DNA of 64,000 nt from Altererythrobacter sp. ZODW24 (GTDB taxonomy: Bacteria > Pseudomonadota > Alphaproteobacteria > Sphingomonadales > Sphingomonadaceae), in the NCBI RefSeq assembly GCF_003344885.1, contig NZ_CP031155.1, forward strand, positions 2,246,534-2,310,533, written 5' to 3'. Shown piece after piece: positions 8,408-18,600 of the stretch. The first letter of the stretch is position 1; each line of letters begins with the position of its first letter. The position numbers were made by a program, and so were the translations under genes. Under the pieces are notes generated by a model. It was not told where the DNA came from and searched no databases. It worked only from the letters and a program-made list of their open reading frames with translations.

Positions 8408-9925
8408 ATGACCAAACGCAAACCGATCCGTGTTGTCGTTCTGGGCGGCGGGACCGCCGGTTGGATGAGCGCGGCTTCCGTGGCCAAGCTCCTGCCCGGG
8501 ATCGCCTCTGTCGAGCTCGTTGAAAGCGAAGACATCGGCATCGTCGGCGTAGGCGAGGCGACGCTGCCGCATATCCGCAGCTTCGTGGAGCGGCTGGGGA
8601 TCAACGAAGCTGCCTTCATGAAGGCCACCCATGCGACCTATAAGCTGGGCATCGACTTCCGCGATTTCGGCAAAATCGGCGAAAGCTACATTCACCCGTT
8701 CGGCAGTTTTGGTGAGGAAGTGGCCGGAGTGCCGTTCCACCATTACTGGCTGCAATTGCAGCAACAGGGTTTGGCCGATGATATCGGCACCTATTCGATG
8801 GGTGTAATGGCCGCGCTGGGGGACAAATTCCGTCCGCCTGCAGGTGATGCCAGCCTCGGTTCGACCTATGGCTATGCCTATCAATTCGACGCGACACTGT
8901 TTGGTCCGTTCATGCGCGATTTTGCGACCGGGCTGGGCGTCACGCGCACCGAAGGCCGGGTGACTGACGTAAAACGGAGCGGAACATCGGGTGATGTCGA
9001 AACTCTGGTGCTCGAAGATGGCCGCGAGGTTCACGGCGACCTGTTTATCGACTGCTCTGGTTTTCGCTCGCTGATGCTGGGCGGCGCGTTGGATATGGAG
9101 TGGGAAGACTGGGCGCATTGGCTGCCCTGCGACCGTGCTGCGGCGATGCCTTGCAAACATGTAACTGACGAGATTGAACCCTACACACGCGCCACCGCGA
9201 TGCCTGCCGGATGGCGCTGGCGCATTCCGCTGCAGCACCGCGTCGGCAACGGTTATGTCTATGCCAGCGAGTTCCTGTCCGACGATGAAGCCTGTGCGGC
9301 GATCAAGGAAGCTGCCGAGGGTGAGCAGCTCGCCGATCCGCGGGTGCTGCGGTTCAAGGCAGGCCGCCGCAAGGCCTCGTGGAGCCACAATGTCATCGGT
9401 GTAGGGCTGTCGAGCGGGTTCTTGGAGCCGCTCGAGTCCACCTCGATTTATCTCGCGCAAATGGCGATTACCTATCTGCTCGAACTGTTCCCTCTGGATG
9501 GCACCATCAACCCGCGCGACCGCGATGAGTTTAACCGGCTCGTCGATATGGAATATGACCGCGTCCGCGATTTTCTGATCCTGCATTATCATGCCACGAC
9601 GCGCGATGATTCCCCATTCTGGGATCATGTCCGCACCATGGAAGTACCGGATTCGCTCAAGAGCAAGATGGAGCTTTGGCGCGATACCGGCCGGATCGAG
9701 AAATATTCCGAAGGACTGTTTTACGATGCCAGCTGGATTGCGGTCTATGTCGGGCAGGGTGTGCTGCCGCAGAACCATGACCCGCGCGCTGCTTTGCCCG
9801 ATCCGCAGGGCATCAAGCGGGCGCTCGGCAATCTGCAGGGCGCGATCAAGCAGGAGGTAGCCGCGATGCCGGGTCACCGCGAATTCCTGCTCAGCCACAC
9901 CGGGCGTTTGGCAGACGTCATTTGA
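8408..9925 (+). CDS. Flavin-dependent tryptophan halogenase family protein
   Basis: A 505-aa member of the FAD-dependent halogenase family (PF04820 type), which uses FADH2, O2 and halide to make HOCl/HOBr that attacks an aromatic substrate. Visible: dinucleotide motif GGGTAG at residues 13-18, VGVGEAT, the lysine that relays hypohalous acid at K79 (ATYKLGIDF, same number as in PrnA/RebH), the family signature WRWRIP at 269-274, and SSGFLEPLESTSI with the conserved catalytic glutamate. All key residues are intact. The tail runs into the next gene with a 4-base overlap (TTGA), so the two are translationally coupled. Family members beside TonB receptors in Xanthomonas and Brevundimonas halogenate free indoles in vitro; the natural substrate is unsettled. 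No flavin reductase is encoded in the window. Confidence 0.9.
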   Translation: MTKRKPIRVVVLGGGTAGWMSAASVAKLLPGIASVELVESEDIGIVGVGEATLPHIRSFVERLGINEAAFMKATHATYKLGIDFRDFGKIGESYIHPFGSFGEEVAGVPFHHYWLQLQQQGLADDIGTYSMGVMAALGDKFRPPAGDASLGSTYGYAYQFDATLFGPFMRDFATGLGVTRTEGRVTDVKRSGTSGDVETLVLEDGREVHGDLFIDCSGFRSLMLGGALDMEWEDWAHWLPCDRAAAMPCKHVTDEIEPYTRATAMPAGWRWRIPLQHRVGNGYVYASEFLSDDEACAAIKEAAEGEQLADPRVLRFKAGRRKASWSHNVIGVGLSSGFLEPLESTSIYLAQMAITYLLELFPLDGTINPRDRDEFNRLVDMEYDRVRDFLILHYHATTRDDSPFWDHVRTMEVPDSLKSKMELWRDTGRIEKYSEGLFYDASWIAVYVGQGVLPQNHDPRAALPDPQGIKRALGNLQGAIKQEVAAMPGHREFLLSHTGRLADVI

Positions 9926-11379
9926 GCGATCCGCGCGACATGCTGCGCCGCGTGGTGGTAGCAGGCGACGGGCAAGTTGGCGCGCTGACTGCTTTGGCAT
10001 TGCGCAAGGCGCTCCCGGCGACTGAAATATTCGTGCTCGGAACGCCGCCTAATCCGGCGGCCTTTGCCGACAGGGCTGCCACGGCCCTACCGTTTTCTAA
10101 CCGGCTGCATGACAAATTCGGGATCAGCGAAGAGGACCTAGTCCGCCGCACTGGCGCAAGCCACCGACTTGTAACTCGCTATGCCGGATGGGGAGGCACC
10201 GAGCATCAGGGATTTGCTTCTTATGGCGAAGCGCATAACCGGCCCAATACAGCCCGTTTCGCTAGCGATTGGGGTGGAGGCGCAAGAGATACAGGCGGCG
10301 AAGCACCTGCCGGATCATTGGCAGAAGTGCTCGCCAAGTCGGGTAAGTTTGCACCTCCATCGGGCGAGCCGGGCAATCCGCTGGCCGAGATCGATTATGC
10401 ACTTCGTTGGAATATGCCCGCTTATCGCGAGGTGCTGGTGGGAATGGCCCAGCAAGCGGGTATCCAATATGCGCGCGGGCAAATCACCGACGTTCAGCCT
10501 GATGGCGCGGGCGGGGTGTCTGCGCTCTTCATAGATGGCGCCAACGCGCTGCCCGCTGATCTGTTCATTGATTGCACCGGACCGCAGGCGTCGATCCTGT
10601 CGCGACTTGCGGGCGCCATGCGTGATGATTGGTCAGCCATGCTGCCGGTGCGGGCAGTTCTATTCGGCAAGCCGGGCGATCCGGTGGTTTCGCTTGAGGA
10701 CCGTGTGACATTGACGGCCGCCGGTTGGCGCGCGGATGTGGCGGGACGCGATGGCAAGACATCGCTGCTCGCCATGCCCGAGGGGGTGGAGGAGCAGGCC
10801 ATGCTCACCGCGCTGGATGTCGAACCCGAAGGCATCGTTGCGCTACAGCCGGGCTGCGCGGGGAATGCATGGCTCGGCAACGTCATTGCGCTGGGCGATG
10901 CGGTGGCGCATTTTGAACCGCTCGGCTGGTTAAACCTCGATCTGGCTCACCGGCACCTGGCGCTGCTGCTAGAGATGCTGCCGGGCCTGACCATTGACCC
11001 GCGCGAGAGGGATGAATTCAACCGCCGGACCAGATTGATGGTGGAGCGCAGCCGCGATGTGGTTGCGTCCCATTACAGCGCGCCCAGCGCAGCCAGCGTC
11101 TTTGGTGAGTTGCAGCAGTCAGACGAACTGTCCGCCGCGCTCGATCAGTATCAACGGCGGGGGCGCATTCCTTTCTATGAGGAGATGCCGCTGATGGCTG
11201 CTGAATGGTCATCCTTGCTCAGTGCGATCGGTCACCCGCCCGGCAAAGGCTTGCTCGCGCATACGACTGATGAAAGCGCCGAGGCTGCCACTGCGGCAGC
11301 GTTTGAGGCGAAAAGCGATGCCGCCTTGCGCGCCGCGCCGCCCTATCCGGCGTGGCTGGAGCATGTGCTGAAGGCGTAG
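9922..11379 (+). CDS. Degenerate flavin-dependent halogenase paralogue
   Basis: A 485-aa protein starting at a TTG that overlaps the stop of the preceding halogenase. It keeps the Rossmann signature as GDGQVG near residue 16, LFIDCTGPQASIL in mid-protein, a late GDAVAHFEPLGWLNLDLAH and a DPRERDEFNR segment, so it is homologous to the halogenases. It lacks the features needed for halogenation: no KLGI lysine, no WxWxIP signature (the equivalent stretch is GWRADVAG), and the ESTS segment is replaced by GWLN. It is co-translated with an intact paralogue, is full length and shows no frameshift, so it looks like a maintained non-halogenating partner (scaffold, FAD-binding regulator or altered monooxygenase), not a decaying copy. 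Function unknown. Confidence 0.75.
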   Translation: MSDPRDMLRRVVVAGDGQVGALTALALRKALPATEIFVLGTPPNPAAFADRAATALPFSNRLHDKFGISEEDLVRRTGASHRLVTRYAGWGGTEHQGFASYGEAHNRPNTARFASDWGGGARDTGGEAPAGSLAEVLAKSGKFAPPSGEPGNPLAEIDYALRWNMPAYREVLVGMAQQAGIQYARGQITDVQPDGAGGVSALFIDGANALPADLFIDCTGPQASILSRLAGAMRDDWSAMLPVRAVLFGKPGDPVVSLEDRVTLTAAGWRADVAGRDGKTSLLAMPEGVEEQAMLTALDVEPEGIVALQPGCAGNAWLGNVIALGDAVAHFEPLGWLNLDLAHRHLALLLEMLPGLTIDPRERDEFNRRTRLMVERSRDVVASHYSAPSAASVFGELQQSDELSAALDQYQRRGRIPFYEEMPLMAAEWSSLLSAIGHPPGKGLLAHTTDESAEAATAAAFEAKSDAALRAAPPYPAWLEHVLKA

Positions 11380-11387
11380 GCCCTGCC

Positions 11388-12404
11388 TTAACCGACGATC
11401 TGTTTAATCATCGCCCGCATCTCACCAAACATCTCGGGGGTCGGTGGGCCCATGATGCCCCTGGCATGTTCGGGCAGATGCGCGCCCGGGTCACCATTTT
11501 CTGCAAACACATAGTGATCAAAGGTCGCGCGCCACGATTTGCGCTGATCCTCGGGCAAATGGCGATAGGCCAGCAGTGCATGCAGCAAGGCGCCATAGGG
11601 GCTGGCGGTGCCCTCAGGCGCATCGTGCCACCAGTAATTCACCAGCACGCTCACCGGATCGAGTGATTCCACGCCGTGCCACCAAGTGTACGGAATGTAG
11701 ATCGCATCACCCGGCTCCAGAGTGGCGGCAAGTGCAGTTTTCGCTGCCTCGGCAAAACGGGGGTATTTCTCTAGGTCAGGCGCTGCGAGCTCGACCATGC
11801 TGACGGGTGTGCCAGCGGGGGTCAGCTCAAACGGTCCGGGGTAGAGATTGCTGACCTGCTCGGGCGGGAACAGAGTGAAGCGCCGACGCCCGGAAACGCA
11901 ACAGGCGATGTTTTCCTTCAGATCATAATGCGGCGCGACGCGGATGCGGTTGCCGATCCAGATGCGGGCAGGAACGTCCGGCAAAAGGTCTAAGCTGTTG
12001 GCCTGCGCGAATGCGGGCATCAGATCCTGAATGATCTCGGACTGCACCGCCATTGCTGGCGGTTCTGGGATCTCAGCGGAAAGCATAAGGTCTCCGAGGA
12101 AAGCCTCTAGCTGCCCCTCAGCGGTCATAAAATTCATGCCATCAAGGCGCTCATTATAGAAGAAGCGCCCGTTCTCGCTAGGTTTTGCGGCCAGTGCACG
12201 AACCGGCTTCCGGGGTTCGCAAGACGTGATGTAGTCGGTGACGGTTTCCGCGCCTGACAAACCTGCTTGAACCGCTGGCCAGTCTTTCACCAATCCGCGG
12301 ATAACAACCGGCTTAGCTGCCTTGCGTATTTCGCCCTGAAAGGTTGCGCGGTCGAGCGATGCCAGTTCCGGGATCGCAGCGGGTTCGGAGAGGGCAGTCG
12401 TCAT
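11388..12404 (-). CDS. Cupin-like (Cupin_8/JmjC-like) oxygenase-type protein
   Basis: A 338-aa protein of the cupin-like/JmjC-like superfamily, relatives of which (FIH, JMJD types) are Fe(II)/2-oxoglutarate hydroxylases. The N-terminal PVVIRGLVKDWPAV motif is the family's usual opening. The predicted iron triad is H159-x-D161 (PHYDLKENI) and H243 (TWWHGVES). CCVSGRRRFTLFPPEQ between them is characteristic. No signal peptide, so cytoplasmic. Last gene of a minus-strand operon (halogenase, halogenase, cupin) with 4-base ATGA overlap to the gene before it. A second paralogue lies at 33127-34137 in another operon carrying the same operator. Hydroxylase activity is inferred from the triad; the substrate is unknown. 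Confidence 0.85.
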   Translation of the reverse strand: MTTALSEPAAIPELASLDRATFQGEIRKAAKPVVIRGLVKDWPAVQAGLSGAETVTDYITSCEPRKPVRALAAKPSENGRFFYNERLDGMNFMTAEGQLEAFLGDLMLSAEIPEPPAMAVQSEIIQDLMPAFAQANSLDLLPDVPARIWIGNRIRVAPHYDLKENIACCVSGRRRFTLFPPEQVSNLYPGPFELTPAGTPVSMVELAAPDLEKYPRFAEAAKTALAATLEPGDAIYIPYTWWHGVESLDPVSVLVNYWWHDAPEGTASPYGALLHALLAYRHLPEDQRKSWRATFDHYVFAENGDPGAHLPEHARGIMGPPTPEMFGEMRAMIKQIVG

Positions 12405-13936
12405 GAGAGGCGGCGCAGGGCAGGGTCGATCGCGCTGCCATTGGCTTGCAAAAACTCGGCCTGCGTGGGCATGCCTTCCGCCGTGCTCGAAACCACATGT
12501 TGGATATGCGCCACGCGTTTCAGATTTTCCGCATCGTCCAACAGATCGGCCGCTGGATGATAGCCACCTGCTGTGATGCCCTGACCCTGTAAAACAGAGA
12601 GCCAGCTGGTCTCTGTGAACAGCTCATTATGCTCACGGAATACACGGCCAGATGTTCGGTACATGGCGAGTTTCTCGGTCAATCCAGCGGGAGGTTCGAG
12701 CTCGCGGCAATAGTTCCAGAACTCGGAGTCGTCGCGCTCGGTCGCCTTGTAATGGAGGACTAGGAAGTCGCGAATGTCGCGATACTCACGCTCTGATTCC
12801 GCATTATAGCGGTCGATTGTCGCGCTCGCGAATTCGCGCGTCGGGAACAGGGTCAGAAGTCGGGCGATACCTGACTGGACAAGGTGGATCGCGGTGGATT
12901 CGAGTGGTTCCAGAAAGCCGCCTGCCAGTCCCAGCGCGACGACATTCTTCTCCCATGCTTTCGTCCGATGTCCCCCTGTAAAGCGCAGCTGGTTCGGTTC
13001 TGCCAGCGGCTCTCCGTCAAGGCTGTCCATCAGGATCGCGGTTGCCTCATCGTCGCTCATATGGGCGGAGGAATAGACGTGGCCGTTACCGACGCGGTGC
13101 TGCAGCGGGATGCGCCATTGCCATCCGGCTGGCCGGGCTGTCGAGCGGGTAAGCGGTTCATTCTCGCCAGTGAGCGTGCAGGGCACCGCCACGGCGCGGT
13201 CACAGGGTAACCACTCGGTCCAATCTTCGAAGCCAACGCCCAGCGCCTGACCGAGCAGCAGCGATCTGAAGCCTGAGCAATCCACAAAGAAGTCACCTTC
13301 GATCTGACTGCCATCCTCCAGCGTGATGCCGGTGACAAAGCCGGTTTCCGCATGCCGGGAAACTTCGACAACTTTGCCTTCAGTTCGTTTGACGCCTTGC
13401 GCTTCGGCCCGGCGGCGCAGGAATTTGGCATAGAGGCCGGCGTCGAACTGAAATGCATAGCTGATCTTCGACAAGGGGGAGCGCGGGTTGTCGCGCTGCG
13501 GACGCATGAATTTGCCCGCTTTGCCTGCCACGACCGCGAGCGAGAAATCGTCGAGCTCGCTGTCGGCACCCAACGACTTTGCCTTCAGCCAGTGGTGGTG
13601 GAATTCGACCCCGAGCATGTCGAGCCCGTAACTGCCGAAGGGGTGGACGTAAGAGTGACCGATGCGGGTCCAATCGACGAATTCAATACCCAGCTTATAT
13701 GTTGCACAGGTCTCGCGGACGAATTCGTTCTCGTCGATCTGCAGCAAATTGTTGAAGGCGGTGATCTGGGGGATGGTGGCTTCACCAACGCCGACTGTGC
13801 CGATGGCCTCGCTTTCGACCAGTCCTATTTCGAGGCCCGGATAATCGCCCATGACCTTGGACAGGCCAGCTGCGGCCATCCAGCCAGCTGTGCCGCCGCC
13901 GACAATCACGATCTTGCGGATTGGTTCGTAACTCAC
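12401..13936 (-). CDS. Flavin-dependent tryptophan halogenase family protein
   Basis: A 511-aa halogenase-family flavoprotein. The GTG at 13936 is preferred because it overlaps the preceding stop as GTGA and the protein then begins normally (MSYEPIRKIVIVGGGTAGW). An in-frame start at 13975 would add an unlikely arginine-rich 13 residues. Intact motifs: GGGTAG, VGVGEATIP, lysine K81 (ATYKLGIEF), WQWRIP from residue 272, and GGFLEPLESTAIHL with the conserved glutamate. Middle gene of the halogenase-halogenase-cupin operon; both junctions are 4-base overlaps, implying coupled translation. Chemistry as for the family; the acceptor aromatic is unknown. Confidence 0.9.
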   Translation of the reverse strand: MSYEPIRKIVIVGGGTAGWMAAAGLSKVMGDYPGLEIGLVESEAIGTVGVGEATIPQITAFNNLLQIDENEFVRETCATYKLGIEFVDWTRIGHSYVHPFGSYGLDMLGVEFHHHWLKAKSLGADSELDDFSLAVVAGKAGKFMRPQRDNPRSPLSKISYAFQFDAGLYAKFLRRRAEAQGVKRTEGKVVEVSRHAETGFVTGITLEDGSQIEGDFFVDCSGFRSLLLGQALGVGFEDWTEWLPCDRAVAVPCTLTGENEPLTRSTARPAGWQWRIPLQHRVGNGHVYSSAHMSDDEATAILMDSLDGEPLAEPNQLRFTGGHRTKAWEKNVVALGLAGGFLEPLESTAIHLVQSGIARLLTLFPTREFASATIDRYNAESEREYRDIRDFLVLHYKATERDDSEFWNYCRELEPPAGLTEKLAMYRTSGRVFREHNELFTETSWLSVLQGQGITAGGYHPAADLLDDAENLKRVAHIQHVVSSTAEGMPTQAEFLQANGSAIDPALRRLS

Positions 13937-15507
13937 TGGAGCGGCCCCCCGGGAGGTATATCGGTATCCGCCCAAGCGCCTGCCTGCCGCAGGAACTCTT
14001 CCTGTGTCGGCAGGCTCTGTGCGGTATTCAAATAACCTTCGCGCATTTGCTGCAACGCTGCTGCCACTTTGTCTTCATCCAGCGTATCCGCAATCGGGTC
14101 GTAACGTTCAGGCCAGATGTTTTGGCCCAGCATCACGGCGACCCAGCTCGGCATGGTGAACAGCTCCGCATTCTCGCGAAATACACGGCCATGTAGGCGC
14201 CACAGCTCCATCTTGTTCTGGAGGCTGTCTGGCACGTCCATATCTTTGACATAGCGCCAGAACGGCGTGTCATCGCGCTGCGTGGCTTTATAATGTAGGA
14301 TGATGAAGTCGCGGACGTCCTCATAAAGCTCGCGCATCCCGCGATTATACTCGTCCCGTTCCACTGGACTGATCTGTTTGTCCGGGAACAGGGCAAACAG
14401 ACGCGCTATGCCGTTCTGGATCAGATGAATACTGGTGGATTCCAGCGGCTCGATAAAGCCGGAGGACAGGCCAAGCGACACCACATTGTGGTTCCAGGCC
14501 TTCTTCCGCATGCCGGTTGTGAAACGCAGCAATCGCGGCTCCGCTATGGGTTCGCCTTCGACACTATCTTTCAGGATGCGCTCGGCCTCGTCGGCCTCCA
14601 TATATTGGCTGGAGAATACGTGGCCGTTGCCTGTCCGGTGTTGCAGCGGGATGCGCCATTGCCAGCCAGCGGCGTGCGCAGTCGACCGGGTGAAGGGGGC
14701 GGGCGAGGCGACATTCTTTGTCGGCATCGCAATGGCGCGGTCCATCGGTAGCCAATGGCTCCAATCTTCATAGCCGGTCTCAAGCGCATCCTCGATCAAT
14801 AGGCCGCGAAAGCCGGAGCAATCGATAAACAGGTCGCCTTCGACAATTTTGCCATTGTCCATTTCGACGGAGGCGACATCACCGCTCTCACCATCGCGGT
14901 GGACCTTGATGATTTTGCCCTCATGCCGAACCGTGCCTTGCTTCTCTGCCATCTGGCGAAGGAATTTGGCATAAAGGCCAGCATCAAAGTGGAAGGCGTA
15001 ATAGATCTGCGAGACGAGCGATTTGGCGCCGGGGGATGGTCGGCCAAAGCGGCCATGCAATGCCGCCATGGAGCTCATCGAATATTGCGCGATGTTGCCC
15101 GGATCGGCCCGCTCGGACTCGCGCAGATAGAGTTGGTGGAAATCAATACCGTGCAAGGATTGGCCGTAAGTGCCGAATGGGTGGAAGTATCGGTCGCCCT
15201 GTTTCCCCCAATTCACAAATTCAATGCCCAGCTTGAAGGTCCCGCGCGTGGCCCGCAGGAAATCATTCTCGTTGATATCCAGCATGCCGTTGAAGTTTGC
15301 GATGGGCGGAATAGTCGCTTCACCGACTCCGACCGTGCCGATTGCATCCGATTCGATAACCTCGATCGTGCGTTCGCCATTGTTGAAATAACGCGACATC
15401 GCTGCCGCAGCCATCCAGCCGGCGGTGCCGCCGCCTACGATCACAACCCGCCCGACATCCTCGTCAAACTTACCTTTTACCGAGATAGTATGGCCCTTTC
15501 GCAACAC
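13933..15507 (-). CDS. Flavin-dependent tryptophan halogenase family protein
   Basis: First gene of the halogenase-halogenase-cupin operon, 524 aa from the GTG at 15507. Intact motifs: GGGTAG near residue 25, VGVGEATIPP, lysine K92 (TFKLGIEF), WQWRIP from residue 282, SSGFIEPLESTSIHL. The start is uncertain: the regulon operator at 15513-15524 lies only five bases upstream, leaving no room for a Shine-Dalgarno. Translation may be leaderless, or may begin at the downstream GTG giving MIVGGGTAGW. Divergent from the TonB receptor at 15641. It is close to its neighbour at 12401 but not a recent duplicate: the residues between motifs differ widely. Confidence 0.88.
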   Translation of the reverse strand: MLRKGHTISVKGKFDEDVGRVVIVGGGTAGWMAAAAMSRYFNNGERTIEVIESDAIGTVGVGEATIPPIANFNGMLDINENDFLRATRGTFKLGIEFVNWGKQGDRYFHPFGTYGQSLHGIDFHQLYLRESERADPGNIAQYSMSSMAALHGRFGRPSPGAKSLVSQIYYAFHFDAGLYAKFLRQMAEKQGTVRHEGKIIKVHRDGESGDVASVEMDNGKIVEGDLFIDCSGFRGLLIEDALETGYEDWSHWLPMDRAIAMPTKNVASPAPFTRSTAHAAGWQWRIPLQHRTGNGHVFSSQYMEADEAERILKDSVEGEPIAEPRLLRFTTGMRKKAWNHNVVSLGLSSGFIEPLESTSIHLIQNGIARLFALFPDKQISPVERDEYNRGMRELYEDVRDFIILHYKATQRDDTPFWRYVKDMDVPDSLQNKMELWRLHGRVFRENAELFTMPSWVAVMLGQNIWPERYDPIADTLDEDKVAAALQQMREGYLNTAQSLPTQEEFLRQAGAWADTDIPPGGPLQ

Positions 15508-15512
15508 TTTTT

Positions 15513-15524
15513 GGTAACGCTATC
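15513..15524. promoter_or_regulatory. LacI-family operator (halogenase-cupin operon)
   Basis: GGTAACGCTATC, matching the regulon palindrome at 10 of 12 positions, immediately upstream of the halogenase operon start. Together with the site at 15612 it flanks the divergent promoter region shared with the TonB receptor. Confidence 0.6.
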
Positions 15525-15611
15525 TTTAAGGCAAATGAAGCCCTTGCCAAGCTGTGGCACGATGGATAAGCCTTGTCGAATAAGAATTCAAACGCGTACG
15601 AGCCAAATAAT

Positions 15612-15623
15612 GGTAGCGCTAAC
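15612..15623. promoter_or_regulatory. LacI-family operator (TonB receptor)
   Basis: GGTAGCGCTAAC, one mismatch from the perfect palindrome, 17 bases before the receptor's GTG start and overlapping the region where its leader would be. The receptor's ribosome-binding site (GGGAGGGA) begins just after it. Confidence 0.72.
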
Positions 15624-15640
15624 ATGGGAGGGATGGTCAC

Positions 15641-18600
15641 GTGGCCAAAACAATGTTCTTCAGTAGTAACGCGTCTCGCGGTGATTTGGATATGATGCGT
15701 GCCGCGCTCAGGGGCGGTGCTTCGGTTCTCGCCATGGGTAGTCTGCTGGCTTCGGCTGGGGCTGTGGCTCAAGATGCTGCTGAGACGCCGGAAACCGAGC
15801 TGCCTGCTGACGAAAATGTCATTACAGTGACCGGTATCCGCGAAAGCCTCGCCAGCGCGCAGACGATCAAGCGCGACTCGAACACAGTTGTGGATGTCAT
15901 CACGGCTAAGGACATCGGCGCTCTCCCTGACCGGTCCGTTACCGAAGCGCTGCAGCGCGTTCCCGGTGTTGCGATCAACCGCTTTGCAGGTTCGAACGAT
16001 CCCGATCACTTCTCTGTCGAAGGCTCGGGCGTTGTTATTCGCGGCCTCAACTTCGTACGTTCCGAATTCAATGGCCGTGATGCTTTCGTCGCGGGTGTTG
16101 GCGGGCAGGCGCTGAATTTTGCTGATGTTCCCTCGGAGCTGCTTGGTTCTGTCATCATCAATAAGAACTCGACTGCCGATATGATCGAAGGCGGCCTTGC
16201 CGGTACGGTCAATCTCAACACGCGTAAGCCGTTCGACAATCCCGGCTTCCAAATCGGTGGTAGTCTAGAGGCCAACTACGGCGATTTCCGCAAGGATTGG
16301 ACGCCAACCGCTTCTCTGCTGATCAGCAACACATGGGACACTGACCTTGGCCGGTTTGGTCTTCTGGCCAGCGGCTCCTTCTCGCAGATCAAGAGCCGTG
16401 CGGACGGCTTGCAGATCACCAACTATCAAGCGCGTGACGGTGCCCTGGTCAATGCCGCTAACGCTGGCGGCGTACAAGTTTGCCGCAACCCGCTCCCGGG
16501 TAACGGCGACAGCACCACTCTGCCGCCTCCCGGCTCGGTTTGCGGAACGGCAGGTGCGGCAGGTGCTGATGGTTTTGCAGATTATGATAACGGACTGTTT
16601 GCACCGCTCGGTGGCCAGTTCCGGACACAGAATTTCAACCGTAAGCGTGACGGCTTCGCCGTCGCCGCTCAATTCGAATCGATTGACCAGCGAACGGTTG
16701 TGACAGCAGAGTTCATTCGCTCACATACGACCAATAACTGGGGCGAATACACTTACGAAACAGCGCCTGATACGGCTGAGTATGGCACCTATCCGATTGG
16801 CTGCCTCCAGAATGCCAACGGCCCGAATTTGGTCAACACTGACGGCTCGCTCGGCGATGGCACGGCGCGGGCTCAATGCCCCGTCGGCGACTTCCAGAAC
16901 TACCAATATGACGATAACGGCCTGTTCCAGTCCGGTTACATCACTAACCCGAATGATGGTTGGCGTGGTAACAATGATTTCGTTCCAATTGGCGGTTTGC
17001 AGCAAACGCTCGCCCGCCGTCAGGTTGAGGAAGAGACTACAAACCAAGACTGGGGTCTCAACCTCAAGTCTGAACTTACCGACCGTTTGACAATCGAACT
17101 CGACGCGCAATATGCGACGTCGCGCAAGCAGAACCTTGATGTCAGCGTCTTTGGCTCGGTTTTCGCCGATCAAGAACTCGATCTCACCGGCGACCTTCCA
17201 GTTATCACGCCGCATCGCCCGAATTATCTCGGATACAGCTGGGCTGGACCGGATCGTGAAGCTGCCAACGCCTCACGCACCGAGCTTAACGCTGGAACAG
17301 AGGCCGACTACTTCTCTGATCCGCGTTTCCAGTTCTGGCGCGCCGCGATGGACCACATCGAGGATAGTGAGGGCGAACAGTTCGCCTTCAAAGCTGACGT
17401 TGGATATGAGTTTGATGAAGATTCCTTTATCCGTAAGGTGAAGGTTGGCGCACGTTATTCCGATCGCGACCAGCAGGTTCGTTACACGACCTATAACTGG
17501 GGTGTTCTCAGCGAAGTCTGGGCGGGTAACCGTCCGGTGAACTTCGATGATACTGGCGCTGATACACGCGAATATTATGAATTCCCGAACTTCTTCCGCG
17601 GTGACGCACCAGGCCCGCAAGGCGGCTATTATTACAATGGCGACCTGACCGGTGATTACGAAGGGTCGTCCAACTTCTTCCAAGGCGTCAACGCGCTGTG
17701 GCAGGCGGATGGCGGCAATGCAGGCTGGGTCCCACTGGCACAGCGCAACGGTGCGATCGCCGGTTCGCCGTATTTGAACTCGGACATTCAACCGATCGGT
17801 CAACAGGACAGCGCAGCCTACGCGATGGTTTCCTTTGGGTCGGACGATATGTTCGGCGACGTTCGCTTCTCGGGCAATATCGGCCTGCGTTATGTGAATA
17901 CATCGGTGAGTTCGGAGGGCAACATCGGCGTGGGCACAGCTCAGTCGCTCGGCATTGCAGATCCATTTAGCGTTCGCTGCGCGGCGGTTGTTCCTCCGGG
18001 TGCGCCTCCTGGAACTGTGGCTGGTAGTCCTGGTGGTGTCTGTGACCGGGGCGAGGCGGGCTACAATGCCCTCCAAGCATTTGCGGACGGCTCAACGCAG
18101 TTCGATGATGCGCGGAACGACTATTCCTACTTCTTGCCGAGCCTGAATCTCAAATTCGGTGTTGGAGATGACGTCATTCTCCGTTTCGCCGCATCGAAGG
18201 TTCTGACACGGCCAGACAATGCGTTCCTGCGTAACTTCTTGAATGTCAGCCTTGATGGCGCTGGCAATTTGACTGCGCAATCAGGCAACCCGTTCGTCAG
18301 GCCGGCGACGGCTTGGCAGTTTGACGCGACGGCAGAATGGTACTTCGCCCGTGTTGGCTCGCTGACATTCAATGCCTTCTACAAAGAAATCGATGGATTC
18401 TTCTATCAGGCGGTGACCGAGCGTCAGCTGACCAACAATGGTCAGACGGAAAGCATCTTTGTACGCGGACCGGATAACTTTGATGGCAAGGGTAAGGTCA
18501 AGGGCTTCGAAGTTGCTTATCAGCATACATTCGACTTCTTGCCCGGTTTCCTGAGCGGTTTCGGTGTCCAAGCTAACTACACCTACATCGACAGTTCCGG

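Noticed and set aside
8270..10000. 576-aa open frame antisense to the halogenase gene
   Set aside because: It lies opposite a gene with intact catalytic motifs. The antisense peptide is rich in Arg/His/Gln and shows no domain; it is a GC-skew shadow. The 447-aa frame at 1578-2921 on the minus strand is rejected for the same reason.
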